From Paramacrobiotus richtersi (lineage: Eukaryota; Tardigrada; Eutardigrada; Parachela; Macrobiotidae): DNA of 48,552 nt. This document shows, piece by piece, positions 11,101 to 22,481 of this stretch. The stretch spans positions 1 to 48,552 of the forward strand of contig JAQGAU010000051.1 of the NCBI GenBank assembly GCA_034698045.1, given 5' to 3'. The notes under the pieces are model-generated. The model ran no database searches. It worked only from the letters and a program-made list of their open reading frames with translations, and was not told where the DNA came from. The stretch's first letter is position 1. Each line of letters opens with the position of its first letter. The translations under genes and the position numbers were made by a program.

Positions 11101-14100
11101 CCAATCGTGCGCAAGCATATCAACGGTCTTTTGAATTTTAATGAATCTTAATTTAAAAACTGATTTAATTTTTTGAATTTCCATGTAAACAAACTACCGA
11201 GAAAGTTCTTATCATTTTCAAAATGCAGCTGGTGATTTTTGGCAAAATGTGGAGAAGTGGTAGTACAGTGGCTTGTGTACAATCAACTCATCATGTAATC
11301 CATACAAGTACACTTAACATAATGCGTATCGCACAATCAAAACCATTGAATTTGTCCAGCTTGTAGTTTTTTATTTATTGATGTGTATCCCAAGTTTTGA
11401 TGTTTTTGCTTTGGTTGGTAGTGTACACAAAAATGTGGCGGTGGCTCGAAACGCCGTTATATCATCTGTCTGAAGAATGACAGTGTCGTGGACTCGGCCA
11501 GTTGCGATAAGGAAGAGAAACCCGCTGATTCTGAAGACTGCAACGCGCAACCATGCGATAAAGGTCAAGATGGCCTCTCCACCGATATTCTTTACATTTC
11601 AACAATAAAATCACATTTTTATACAATTTATTAACATTTGTGTAATTTTTTGAATTATTTTCGTATTTAGTCTTCATCTTGATTCAGATCTCTTATGTTG
11701 TTACCTTTTTTATTGCTTAAATGCATTTATTATATTAATAAAACGGAAACTTTCCAAAACTTGTTCGAAGAAACAAATTTGTTAAAAAGTTGTTTTTAAT
11801 TTGTGCGAGAATTCCTGACATTAGTACTTTTTTCCAAATTAATTTCTTATTTATGCTTTACCTTATCATATCTTTTATATTATTGCATTTTTTGTTGTTT
11901 AAGTGCGATTGTTGATTACTACAATAGAAACTTTTTGAATAAGACTTTTTTTAAGAATTGGTTTAAAATGTGTACTAAATTTTTCTTGAAAAAGATTTTG
12001 ATAAATTCCCATTTGTAGAGGGATTTTTGGGAGCCAAAGCCGATTCCGCCAATGGGACACAGAAGGACGCCGGTGTTCCGTGCGCTCAAGCGGAGTTCGG
12101 ATGTTGCCCGGATAACGTTACGGTAGCTGATGGACCGTACGGAGCAGGTTGTAATGCGACGGACCCAGCGGAACCGGGAGCGAGTAAATCGCGGACTAGA
12201 CGCTTGAAATCGGTGCCCATGTTCCCAATGGACAATAACGGAACGCTGGATCTGAACGGGACCGATGCGAATGCGACGGATACGACCGATAGCTTGGTAA
12301 TTTGTGACACATAGCGACGATACCGTTTTACAAGTATCTGTGGTTAGCCAGTCACAATTTTAGCACTTGAATGTTTTATCATGTTCATTTATTAGCGAAA
12401 CGAATATCTGAAACATAGAATAGAAACTAATCTCCAAGCAAAGTTGTTCAACAAAGGCTATTTGAGAAAATAGCTAAGCGTTTTTAAAAAACTGAAGTAT
12501 TGTAAAAACGTAAAACATAAGTAGTACTAGGAAAAGTATTGGACAGGTATGGTTTCTTTAGGACTTGGACGAGAAGGACATGGTCACAACGGAAGCAACC
12601 CCGTCCGACAACGCCACCCTCGGCGAGGACCTGGCCATCTCCCCCACCCAACGCAAACCCATGCGCTCCCAGCCCATGCTCCGCAACACCACCGACTCCG
12701 CCAACGGTACCGACGCCGACGTCGCCGACTGCGAAGCATCCTCCTTTGGCTGTTGTCCCGATAACAGTACCGCCGCCAGCGGACCCGGTAATCAGGGATG
12801 CGACGACAGCGACATCGAAGGCTCGGCTGATGAGTGCGAGGCATCCGAGTTCGGGTGTTGTGATGATGGCTTCACACCCGCGCCGGCCGATAAGACGAAA
12901 TGCCCTGCCAAGAGGACGAGACTACTACCTGGGAAACCCGGGAAGACGGAACCCCGGCCGCAAGGGGAGTGCGCGGCGACGGAGTTTGGATGTTGTGAGG
13001 ATGGACAGACGCAGGCGTTGGGTCCGCAGCGGGACGGGTGTCCGGAGGCGGATTGCGCCAATAGTCACCATGGGTGTTGTCCGGATGGGGTGACGTTTGC
13101 CAGTGGACCGAGTTATGAGGAGTGTCCGCATACTAAAGTTCCCAAACAAAGTAAGATCCATTTTTGAACAATTTCGATCCATTTCGGTCAGTTTCGTAGT
13201 TTTCAAACGTACTGCAGTTATAGACATAATTATTCAAGATTTAAAACTAAGCAATCTACAATCATAGTACATATGATATCTTATGGATATTGATCGTAAC
13301 ATCCAGATACAATGGAGCAAGCGCTAGCTCTGCGATTTTCTGTGGGGACCATAATCATGTTTTCTCTATGCTTTAGACTTGTAGTTACACAGGGGTAACG
13401 TACTCTTCTTATTTAATATTATATAATTTTAATATTATTAGGAAAGAAAGTTGGGGAAAAAATAATATAAACTTTAGAATTCTGTGATAAACATTTGTAA
13501 CCGGTTTTGAGGAAATATTTGAACAATTGTCAAAACCTCCATTTTTTCCACGTTGCTCTTGTGTGTTCGTTTAGACTGCGAGATGTACTCGGACCAAGGT
13601 ACCTGCCGCAACTACAGCGTCAAATGGCATTATGACTTTGAATACGGCGACTGCAATCGATTCTGGTACGGTGGATGTGACGGCAATGATAACAGGGTAA
13701 GCCGACGAATTCACCCGGCTTCCCGTCACCATTTCACACTGTTCCCCTTTATAGTTCGATTCCGAGGGCGAATGCCAAGGAGAATGCATCCACCCGGTGG
13801 GTACGGCCGTCTGCAACCTGCCCAAGGTGCACGGACCCTGTGATCAGAATCTGCGCATGTGGTACTATGATAAGTACGTGCGGGAGTGCCTGCCGTTCCA
13901 TTATGGAGGGTGTCTGGGGAATGATAATCGGTTCGAGAGTCGGGAGGATTGTAATGAACGGTGTGTGGAAACGGCTATTCCAGGTACGGGTCAATGCGTA
14001 AATGAACCGTGTTCGATAATTTTGGGATAAGCTAACGTTTTGGGATGAGAAGGTTCGCGCGCTGTCGTACGGTTGTGTTCATTCGCAATCAGATTAATGT

Positions 14101-17100
14101 GTTTAGTTGAAATTCGTAGTTGTAGTGGGGCTAATCTCGAAATTAATAGGCATTATACTGTCATTTTAAGTAAATAATGTCGCCAGACAGCCGGACTTAA
14201 TAATCTGGTAGGCCTGTTGTAGTGCGAAACGTAGTGCAGTGGTTCGAGTTGGCTCTTGTAAGCGTTGCCCCATGTTCACCGATTCGTGAAATGTTGTTTA
14301 GCAATATTGACAGAAAACTGGGGATTTTAAACCTTTTGTAGAGATGCATGTAGAAATATTTTTGTTTGCAAATTGGTACGTTTCGGAAGCTCAGAAAACC
14401 CAGTTATTGCAGTCAGACTGGCATGTATAAGCACAACGTTATTTTCAGCATCAGTCTGCATTTTCCGGTCGTGTACTGTTTTTTGTGAAGGACAGCAATA
14501 AACGGCATTTGTCGAATACTTTACACGCTTGATATACTAAATAGTTAGAGTATTCAGTACTACGGTATAAAAATGGACCAATATGTCCATAAAGCACTGC
14601 TATTTAGATCCACTAATAAATTAAGGAAACGTTTTTCTATAGATGTGTGCCAGCAGCCCGTGCGTCAAGGCAAAGGCCCCGGGCAGATTGTGCGATGGTA
14701 CTTTGATAAGGCCACCGGTCGATGCAATCAGTACTTCTACAGCGGAAGTGGCGGCAATGGAAACAGGTAAACACATGGCAACTACACAGCGATACACGTA
14801 ACGGAGCAAACTCCGTATTTTACCGAATTGTCACGCGATGGCACGTGTCGACTATTACAGATTCACGTCCGAAGATCAGTGTCTTAAGAAATGCGGTGCT
14901 GGCGGGGAAACCGGAGAGCCAGGAACTGGGGAACCCGGGGGTGAAGCGCCTCGACCAGGTAAAGCAAACGAGAGGTTTTGTAGTTGGGAAGCGTACTTTT
15001 GTGCTACAAACTATGTTTCGACTAGTAAGTTTCGTGAATATGTAATCTATAACTTTCGAATTGTGACTGAATCAGCTTTGACTTTGGGGCAACCACCCTA
15101 GGTACTGGCTTTCAGAAACAGCGTTTTGAACGGATAGTCTAAGTTCATGAAAGCGTCTGATATGAGGTTGATTGCGTTACTATATCAACAAACTGTTGAT
15201 CATCCACTTTTTCACAGCGGATATCTGCACCCTGGAGCGCGCCGAAGGTGACTGCAAGGAATACTATCCCAAGTTCTTTTTCGACCGCTACAGCCAACGC
15301 TGCGAACCCTTCATCTACACGGGTTGCAACGGCAACGAGAACCGCTTCGAGACCAACGAGGAGTGCCAGCAAGTCTGCCAGCGCTACCTCCCGCCTCCGG
15401 ACGTCCCTACCGAGGCGCCCACCGTCAACCCGGCCGTGGCGCACTGTTTCCTCCCGAGTGATCGTGGGACGTGCGAACGGAGCTTACCGCGATGGCATTA
15501 TGATAGTACGGATGGAGTGTGCAAGCGGTTCTTGTTTTCGGGATGTGGAGGAAATACGAACAACTTTGAGACGCAGTTGCATTGTCTTAATGACTGCGGC
15601 ACGGCACAAGGTAAGGATTGCAACCATTAAACGTTGTATTACACAGAGAAAGTCTAAATTAATAATTTCCGGTCCGTTCGAATCGTTTTCACTTAGTCTG
15701 TTTGTTTAGAATGGTCTGTAGATCTGGGACCACTGTTCAACTGTGAAACTGAAGAATTTGTATTGTACAGTAGGAAAATACTCAGTTCGTATTGGGTTTG
15801 GTCAGAAAACGTTGTGACTGCACTTCCATAGATATCGTTATTGGCATAATTTGTCTAAATAGGATTGCATGGGATCTTGTGCACTACAGTGTGAAATCGT
15901 AGTGCATTGGCTAATGTGTATTCCAGGTCTTGACGGATTATCACATTATTTCATAAATAACTAGTTAAAAGGCAAACACTGATTTTTTTTTTGTTCAGAA
16001 CAGCAGAACTAAAATTTTTAAGGAACGTGAAGTTTACGATATTTTTTGAACATTTGTTATATGCGAAAGGATCTTTTTTTGGTATGAAGAGTAACGTTGT
16101 TTCATGTTTCCCGTCATATCCTGCGGCAGCCTAGTAAACCATGGAGAAAACCACATTCCCCGCAATTCTAACAGTACATTTCTTTTGTTTTGAATAGATA
16201 AGTGTGATTTACCGAAAGTGGTCGGTCCCTGCCGCGGCCTGCTGAACGTGTACTACTTTGACAAGTACGAACGACGCTGTCTGCCGTTCCAATATGGCGG
16301 CTGCCAGGGCAATGCCAATCGCTTCCAGAGTGAAGAGGAGTGCGAGCAGGGCTGTAGTCATGTCATTGCACCACCGACCGCGCCTCCGGTGGATGAGAAT
16401 ACCCACACCATCCCGCCAGAGTATCCGCAGACGTATCCTACCGCGCCCGGACAGAATCCATATCTGGGTAAGACAAACATTCTCTTTTTCTCATTCACAC
16501 TGTTAGTCTGTTGTTTGGCTCTGTTTTTCATTGTTTCTTCTACACATCGCTTCCGAATCTTGTTCGACTGCTTTGAGTTCTATTCTTTCACTCATTTAAC
16601 CTAAGATTATTAGTAAGAGACCGAAGTTGAAATTGAAGACTTAGGAACATTCTTGATTATGTTGTATGCTTTTAATATGCTTTCCCGTTCATCGTGATCT
16701 TTTCTTGTGTTGAATTTTTTACCGAAATTCATAACGCTGTTTCGAATGTTTTCAATCTGTTATTGAAAGAATTTCGTTTGTTGATGAACCAATGTCTAAA
16801 AAACTCAAAATAACGATCGTTAACATGCTTTCTTCAACAGCCATCTGCAGTATGCCGGTGGACGCCGGCGCCTGCGATGAACGTCAAGCCCGTTACTACT
16901 ACGACATCTCCCAAGGGAAGTGTCTGTCCTTCACCTACACGGGATGCGGCGGCAATCAGAACCATTTCCACACGACGGAGCAGTGCGAAGGCTTCTGCGC
17001 GCAATGTACATACTTCCATACAAAATGTATCGTATCGTTATGTATCGTTATAAACAAGACCTTTTTCACAGTTGGTGTCGGTTGTCCGGCCAGGACGTGT

Positions 17101-20100
17101 GATATCCAGTGCCCGTATGGCTACGAGAACGATCCCAGTTCGTGTCCCACTTGTCGCTGCGTGGAGCCGTGTCGGGATATTCAGTGTCCGGCGTACGCGA
17201 CCTGTACCGTGCAATCGCTACCGAATGGAGAGTTTGTTGGAACTTGCACCTCACGATGTAAGATAATTGCGGGAAAGTTGTGAATTTCAGTTGAAAAAGT
17301 CCGAGTAACTTCGGTAACCGGGGATTTGAAATTTTTCAGCTAACTACACAGGAGCAATAATGTAGAATTAAGCACGGATACAACTGAAAAGTACATTAAG
17401 TAGGAAATAAGAATATCGTTTCCTATTTTCATTATATTTAAATATGACAGTTTTATTGCTTAAGGTAACTGCGTAACTTTCTGTAAGGTGCATCGCAGGT
17501 AATTCCACGAATGGGCAAAATCGTGAACAACCGTAGACAAGTGGCCATAGCTGTGCGGCCTCAGTAGTACAGTACTGGTCCATGTTAAGCAAACGCCAAT
17601 AGGCAAGAAAAAGAATCTGGTGGAAAAAGATTTATTTAGAAATTTCAAATATTTTTTCGTGCAAAAATGCACTCTACGATAAAAACAATTTCTGAATAAA
17701 AAATTTAAATGATCTTTTAATACGTATATGAGGATGTTATAAGTGATGTAAACTGCAGCATATTTTAAAAAAAAAAGCGGGTTAGATTAGGTTGTATATG
17801 TTTGATAATCAGTTATATACGTTTCCCATCATTCTGTTTTGCAGTGGAGAAAGCCGGCACCTGTCCACGTTTGGAGGACATCCCTCCAGGCTCATGTGAT
17901 CGGGCTTGCGGTAGTGATAACGAGTGTCACGGTCAGCAGAAGTGCTGCAATAACGGCTGCGGCACAGCGTGCATGACCCCCGTCGAACTGGGTAATCCGT
18001 TAACCTGATTCGTTATCGAGTCCAGTAGGAACTCATTTGGGGTGGATGTTGTTGTAGGCGAACAACCACCGGTGGATCCACATGTCGAGCCTCATCCACC
18101 GTATGATCCCAGTGATCCCCATCCGCCTCCCGTCTACCCCGTGTATCCCGAGGGTCCAGTGGCGCCTGAACCGCAACCAGCTCCCGAAGGCCAACGTAAG
18201 TACCGAGCTAATAGTGTTGCTGTTGTTTGAATATATGCGTTACGTAACTTTTCGTTCGTCTCTTGTATTCTGGATGTAAACGGTGTGGGTGTACTGTATG
18301 CAGTCTTTGCATACATTAGGTTCTGTTTCTGTTGGAAGGGTAGTCAGAAGAGTAGCTTGAACGTTTGCAGTTATGAAACTTTTCAAAGGCAATGGATACT
18401 TTGATTTGCATGATATCTGTTGTTATGTCTTTACAAGCTTACAAGACATTTTTGTTTTTCTTCTTAAAGTGCTCGAATGGCTTGAAAATCTTAATGGTCG
18501 AACAAAATCATGAGTACAACAAAAAAGCAGCATGCTTTGCGAAAAATTCTCTTATGTGAGATTAGCTTCGAAACTTCATTTTTGATTTGAAATGCGATTC
18601 AAGCGTTTGAACCTTAGTGTTTTGATTTAAAGTGGCGTCACAATAGGCAGTATGCTGCGGAATCCCGCTCTGGGGTTTAAAATTGAGTACTTTTTAAGTA
18701 GTGTTGCATCTGTGATACACTCATCATACTACGGTATATAGCATACCCCGCGTTCATCTCGGCTGGTCTCCATGAGCAGCGCGCCGAACCCGGCCAATCC
18801 ATAACTCTCCCGTGTCCCGCCCACGGAGTCCCCGAACCCCAAGTGACATGGCAGCACAACAACCACACTATCCGCCTGGACGAGCACCATCTGCAGCAGC
18901 GCGGCCATGATCTGCACATTGAGGATGTCCGCGTGGAGGATTCCGGGGAATATGTGTGCTTTGCCAATAACGGCCTGGGACCCAGTGCGGAACACCACAT
19001 CCGACTCAATATCGAAGGTACACAAGTAATTGTCTTCTGGAAAGATTTCTCCTGTGTAATTTCTCGTTCCGGGCTATTTCAATTGTCAGATTCGTGTATT
19101 TGCGTTGAAGCGCGAGGAAATTTTTTTTTGTGACATACCTTTACAATAGATCAAGTTTTTTATCCATGTGTCAGTTCCGTGTGGATTAGCCTTGCACAGC
19201 TAGGCTGGTGCAGCGTTTGAACGTGTGGTTGGTTGCAGCGGTGGTCAGGATCGATGGTGGGGATACGGTGGTTAGTTCGCGGTTGGGTGATCGAGCCATA
19301 CTGAAGTGTGCGGCACATGGTGTACCGCAACCGAGGATCAGCTGGAGCAAAGGTAACTTGTGTATGTAGCAAGTTATCAAAGGATTCTGATATGGTTTTC
19401 GCGTAGTGGGTTGTAAACGTAACTTACTTCTTTGTTAGAGCATAGGTCTTTAGGTTGGAGGGTTTTGATTGGAATATGAAAAATGTGTACATTTTGTGTA
19501 GGAGGTGAGCCTATCGGACAGGACCAGACCAAGCTCCGTCAAACCGGCGACGACTCACTGGTGATCGAGAACGTCCAGTACGACGACCAGAGCGTTTATA
19601 TCTGCACGGCCGACAACGGGGTCCATGCGCCGGCTATCAAGAATGTTGTCTTCCGAGTACACGGTAAGAAACACATGTCCATGCTTTTAACCAAGTATAG
19701 AATACGATATCAAAGCTCCACTGTACAAGGTCAGCTAATACGGGAAATTGAGCGGTTGTAACGGTAGATTATCCTTATTTGCAGAGGAAATCAAAGCCCA
19801 GATCGTCGCCCAGGCCGCCAACTTCGCCTCGGGTTCGACACTGCGTCTGGACTGCCGGGCCAGCGGGTACCCGCAGCCCCGTGTCCGCTGGTACCTGAAC
19901 GCGCAGGAGATCGTCTCGGACGGGGACCGGTCGCAGGTCTTCACCAACGGCACACTGCTGATCAAGAAGGCGCGCTCCTCGGATGCCGGCGTGTACCAGT
20001 GTCAGGCCAGTAATGAGCAGAGCACCAGCTCGGACTCCCTGCGCATCTTCATAACAGGTCAATATGAGGGCAGTACAGTGACAGCGCAGGCAGAGCATGT

Positions 20101-21035
20101 GCACGAGCGGATGGTGCTTGATCTGCGTGTACCGCATCCGCTGCAGATTGAGCTGCAGCGCGTTGTCAGGGCGTAGTTAATACGTATCGGTACTCTGGTG
20201 ATTCAGATTGGCGCGTATCGCACAAAGAAAACGGTGTTAATTATGAGTTTTAATAGGATCGGAGCAGGATAATACTGTACCGGCTCTTGTATAACTTTAC
20301 AATGGACGATTTAGTATTACAAAAATGGCTCATTAAAGCAAATGCGGATGCCGTAGCAGTTCCCTGTACGCACTATAGACACTCGTGTTCGGTGAAGCAC
20401 ACGTTTTCTTCAGTACAAATAGTGAATTTCATTGACAATTTAAAACAAAGAGATGAATATGCTCTTGCAAAAACGTTGCTTCCCACTGTCCAGATCTGGG
20501 TGTGTTATTCTCTTTTATAAAGTACGTAAGCAATCTAGGTGGCCGAAATAAAAAAATCCGAAAATACACAAATTCACAGTATTGGCCAACATGATGCAAA
20601 AACGCTATAAAAAATGATAAGGATAATTAGAAATAAAATAATAAGTAAAAATAACTAAGAAAAATAAAAAAAATGATAAGAATAATTAGAAATAAAATAA
20701 TAGTAAAAGATAATTAATAAAAAAAATAAAAAAATGATGATAAAAATAGAAATAATATGGTAAAATAATAATAAATAAATGAACGATAATGATGTACATC
20801 AACAGTGACAAAATAATTGATCTTTGCTGTTTATTGTGCAGGCGCCCCGCTGACCACTGAGTGCACGGACAACGAGTACTACGCCAACTGCAAGTTGATC
20901 GTCGTGGCGGAGCTGTGCAACAACGAGTACTACGCCAAATTCTGCTGCAAATCCTGCACGGAATCGGGGCAGATTCGCGCCGGCTCCCATCGGCGCCGTC
21001 GGAAGCGCTCACTGCGCCCCGTGCACTTCCTCTAA
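5355..21035 (+). CDS. Ppn: Papilin, complete, 29 coding exons
   Basis: Papilin is a secreted extracellular-matrix and basement-membrane protein of the ADAMTS-like group. By joining GT-AG exons I get one frame with every phase consistent: 5,844 bases, 1,947 residues plus stop. The start is the ATG at 5355, which opens a 30-residue signal peptide (begins [10 protein letters not shown], then a hydrophobic run [11 protein letters not shown]) ending exactly at a GTAAGT donor. Domain order: TSP1, Cys-rich, spacer, six TSP1, five papilin cassettes, seven Kunitz, antistasin-like, WAP, Pro-rich linker, three Ig, PLAC, basic tail, stop at 21033. From exon 16 on, exon junctions are phase 1 except one (17/18), as expected for shuffled modules. 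The gene looks intact. Exon coordinates are in the block entries that follow. Identity is firm; single splice sites are predictions. Confidence 0.93.
9756..9817. repeat. Perfect 62-bp palindrome in papilin intron 9
   Basis: The left arm 9756-9785 (begins TATTTGCGTTTTATTG) and the right arm 9788-9817 are exact reverse complements over 30 bp, with a 2-base centre (AG). The sense transcript would fold into an almost loopless hairpin. Nothing at the splice sites depends on it. It could be a small fold-back element or a recent local inversion-duplication. Perfect arms suggest youth or selection. Confidence 0.9.
10279..10457 (+). repeat. AT-rich imperfect tandem repeat in papilin intron 10
   Basis: Imperfect repeats of TTATTTGTATTATTTATATT-like units, almost pure A/T with scattered G. 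Simple-sequence DNA without coding content. Confidence 0.75.
12019..13150 (+). other. Papilin block 3: five papilin cassettes (exons 13-14)
   Basis: Exons 12019-12296 and 12562-13150, residues about 696-984. Five short cysteine repeats share the pattern C-x3-x-(F/H)GCC-x-D-(N/G)-x-T and end in a single cysteine: [48 protein letters not shown] and [12 protein letters not shown]. The linkers are rich in Thr, Asn, Asp and Pro, with several possible N-glycosylation sites. The repeats in the 589-base exon are not separated by introns, unlike the TSP1 and Kunitz modules. Confidence 0.85.
13575..17005 (+). other. Papilin block 4: seven Kunitz/BPTI domains (exons 15-21)
   Basis: Exons 13575-13696, 13755-13983, 14643-14766, 14861-14958, 15218-15610, 16198-16467 and 16841-17005, residues about 985-1451. 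Domain starts are [62 protein letters not shown] and [10 protein letters not shown]; most carry the (Y/F)xGCxGNxN(R/N/H)F signature. The residue after the second cysteine (P1) is R, D, none, K, E, R and D in order, so only domains 1, 4 and 6 have the basic P1 expected of trypsin-type inhibitors. Domain 3 lacks both cysteines of one disulphide. Domains 1 and 3 are each split by an intron; domains 4 and 5 share an exon. Confidence 0.9.
17072..18195 (+). other. Papilin block 5: antistasin-like segment, WAP domain, Pro-rich linker (exons 22-24)
   Basis: Exons 17072-17257, 17845-17991 and 18058-18195, residues about 1452-1608. Exon 22 has an antistasin-like run ([19 protein letters not shown]) followed by a second cysteine-rich unit ([12 protein letters not shown]). 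Exon 23 is a WAP four-disulphide core: [34 protein letters not shown], with the double Cys and eight cysteines. Exon 24 is a Pro/His/Asp-rich linker. All are bounded by phase-1 introns. WAP and antistasin folds are protease-inhibitor folds, but no inhibitory activity can be claimed from sequence alone. Confidence 0.82.
18742..21035 (+). other. Papilin block 6: three Ig domains, PLAC domain, basic C-terminus (exons 25-29)
   Basis: Exons 18742-19017, 19239-19352, 19502-19663, 19785-20057 and 20842-21035, residues about 1609-1947. Ig-1 (exon 25) has [17 protein letters not shown] and DSGEYVC. Ig-2 is split over exons 26 and 27 ([16 protein letters not shown], then DDQSVYIC). Ig-3 (exon 28) has [17 protein letters not shown] and DAGVYQC. 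The PLAC domain in exon 29 has [10 protein letters not shown] and [14 protein letters not shown], the usual C-terminal module of papilin and of many ADAMTS-like proteins. The protein then ends in a short tail with RRRRKR followed by SLRPVHFL, a strong furin-type consensus eight residues from the end. Confidence 0.88.
20590..20790 (+). repeat. A-rich low-complexity tract in papilin intron 28
   Basis: Imperfect repeats of AATAAAAAAAATGATAA-like units just upstream of the last exon. The same intron holds a 68-codon ATG frame at 20302-20520 (starts [12 protein letters not shown]) with no known domain. It cannot be joined to papilin in phase through a visible splice pair, so I do not call it a gene. 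Confidence 0.65.
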
Positions 21036-21226
21036 CGCCCATCTTTGAAGGAGACATTTTCTAGCGCAACACACGGTGTGTCTATTTATTTTGCTGTTTC
21101 GTGTTTTGTGTCACACTTTGTTTCGTGCATTTTCCCATTTGTAACCTGCATTTACAGATATTTGTCATGGTGTTTTGATAGTTAGACGCGAATATGGTTA
21201 ACTTCGATTTTGTGTGCTCAATCAAC

Positions 21227-21254
21227 AATAAAAACTTAGCGTTTAGCGAATAAA
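21227..21254 (+). terminator. Papilin polyadenylation signals
   Basis: Two AATAAA hexamers at 21227-21232 and 21249-21254, about 190 to 220 bp after the papilin stop codon, each followed by T/G-rich sequence. They are the best candidates for 3'-end formation of papilin mRNA. Confidence 0.6.
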
Positions 21255-22481
21255 AGGTTTTCGAGCGAGAACTGCCTTCGAGCTGCTGCGTAAGAATCTG
21301 ATGCACTTATGTTTTGAAACAGTTCTTTTAATGTCTTCCATATATGATCAATGACACAAGTAAAAACTAAATGATAAAAAAAGAAAAAATAATACAGTAA
21401 ATAATAAATCAAACTAGAAAAAACGTTGGTACGCTTATAATTTCGTACACTTTACGAGCAAATTTGTCAGGTCACTTAACTGATATATCTGCTTAATTAA
21501 GCAATGCATGGACAAAGAATAATAATAACGATAGAATTTGTAAAGAAAACAATACGGAAAAATGTTACGTTAGTAGTATTTTGACGTAAATAACTGCTGA
21601 AATTCGGCATAAATGTGTTCCTTAACGTTTACCATTAGAGTGAGGACGTAAGTACAACGACAAAACAAACGGAGCTTCGCAAATCTCAGCGGTATACGTA
21701 TTGTATCCATAGTATTGCTTCTCTTCATCTCTTGTATTGTACCCTTACTGTTCTATAACTCGATGGCACGTTTACGGTGTAAACAGAAAGCTAACAGAAA
21801 ACACTTGTCATCAAAACGCAGACTAATGAAACCACAAAAGCAAAAACTACAAAAGACTGTAATTTCTCAAATTTCTCCATTCCGTCCATGGTGCCCAAAA
21901 TGGACGCTGCATTTCTTCTTTGTAACACAATTGCCAAAAACGCTGCCGTAGAAATTCATGGGACCGGAGTTCGCGTTCGTTCGTATTTGTATTCATTTCG
22001 TAACCAGAGAAACCCCGTTGTGGGACATGTCAAGTCCGATTGCATACTACAAAATTCACAAGAATTTTAGTACTGAAGATCTAAAAATCCCAAAACTCTA
22101 AGAAAAAGAGATCGCTAGGCAAGTGCTGATAAAGTGCGCGATGTGTCAACTTTTGATGGGTTTCCGGATGATACCAGTGATCGGCATATGCTACTGTTAA
22201 TTTATACAGGCAATTTTTTGTTTATATAATCGGCATAGTGTTGCTTACTAGATAGAAGATTGATCGTCGTCTACGTTAGGCATAGTCGTAATGGCGGAAG
22301 ATAAGAGGACAGTGAAACGGACGAAACGTGCTTAGGATGAACTATGCGTTTGCGTTATTCCGCGAAAAACAACTGCAAAACAGGGTTGCACGGTGCAAAC
22401 TATTTGCCACAATACATTTATGACAACCAGGGCCTCTTTCGCATACTAGCGTGATCATTGATGGTTGCTGTGTGGCATTCA
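21255..22481. other. Intergenic between papilin and GPCR 1, no gene seen
   Basis: AT-rich. The longest frames are short, basic and lack motifs. The segment next to 22481, around CAACTGCAAAACAGG near 22370, resembles the region downstream of the second GPCR copy near 27570, so part of it belongs to the duplicated GPCR unit and probably includes the 3' UTR. Confidence 0.5.

Larger units (their letters stand above)
8103..11563 (+). other. Papilin block 2: array of six TSP1 repeats (exons 7-12)
   Basis: Exons 8030-8289, 8991-9198, 9255-9440, 10017-10187, 10835-11026 and 11422-11563, residues about 334-695. Repeat cores: [79 protein letters not shown] and [16 protein letters not shown]. The last four repeats are each split by a phase-0 intron at the same place, between the Trp-containing segment (such as EWSP, DWTG, EWSK, PWMP) and the first cysteine. 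This shows that they arose by exon duplication. The fourth of these (exon 10) has CxxC where the others have CxxxC. TSP1 repeats usually bind matrix partners and are often O-fucosylated on CSxxCG sites. Confidence 0.88.
7771..15920 (+). repeat. Recurrent short tRNA-like motif in papilin introns (six copies)
   Basis: A motif close to GAAATCGTAGTGCAGTGGCTTGTGT recurs on the plus strand in five introns at 7771-7797, 8407-8430, 11063-11090, 11254-11280 (same intron as the previous copy), 14225-14250 and 15892-15920. Its core TAGTGCAGTGG fits the RNA polymerase III box A consensus (TRGYNNARNNG). The flanks diverge quickly and I do not see a convincing box B. These look like remnants of a short tRNA-derived SINE, or a recurring intronic element of another kind. 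The span given covers the set; only the listed short intervals are the repeat. Confidence 0.5.

Noticed and set aside
12086-13227. Long open frames on the minus strand and in other plus frames over the papilin cassette exons
   Set aside because: They are shadows of the strongly codon-biased, GC-rich exons 13 and 14, whose frame is fixed by splice phases and the repeated FGCC motif.
20302-20520. Coding-looking frame inside papilin intron 28
   Set aside because: No recognised domain, and it cannot be added to papilin as an exon in phase 1 without meeting a stop at the acceptor side.
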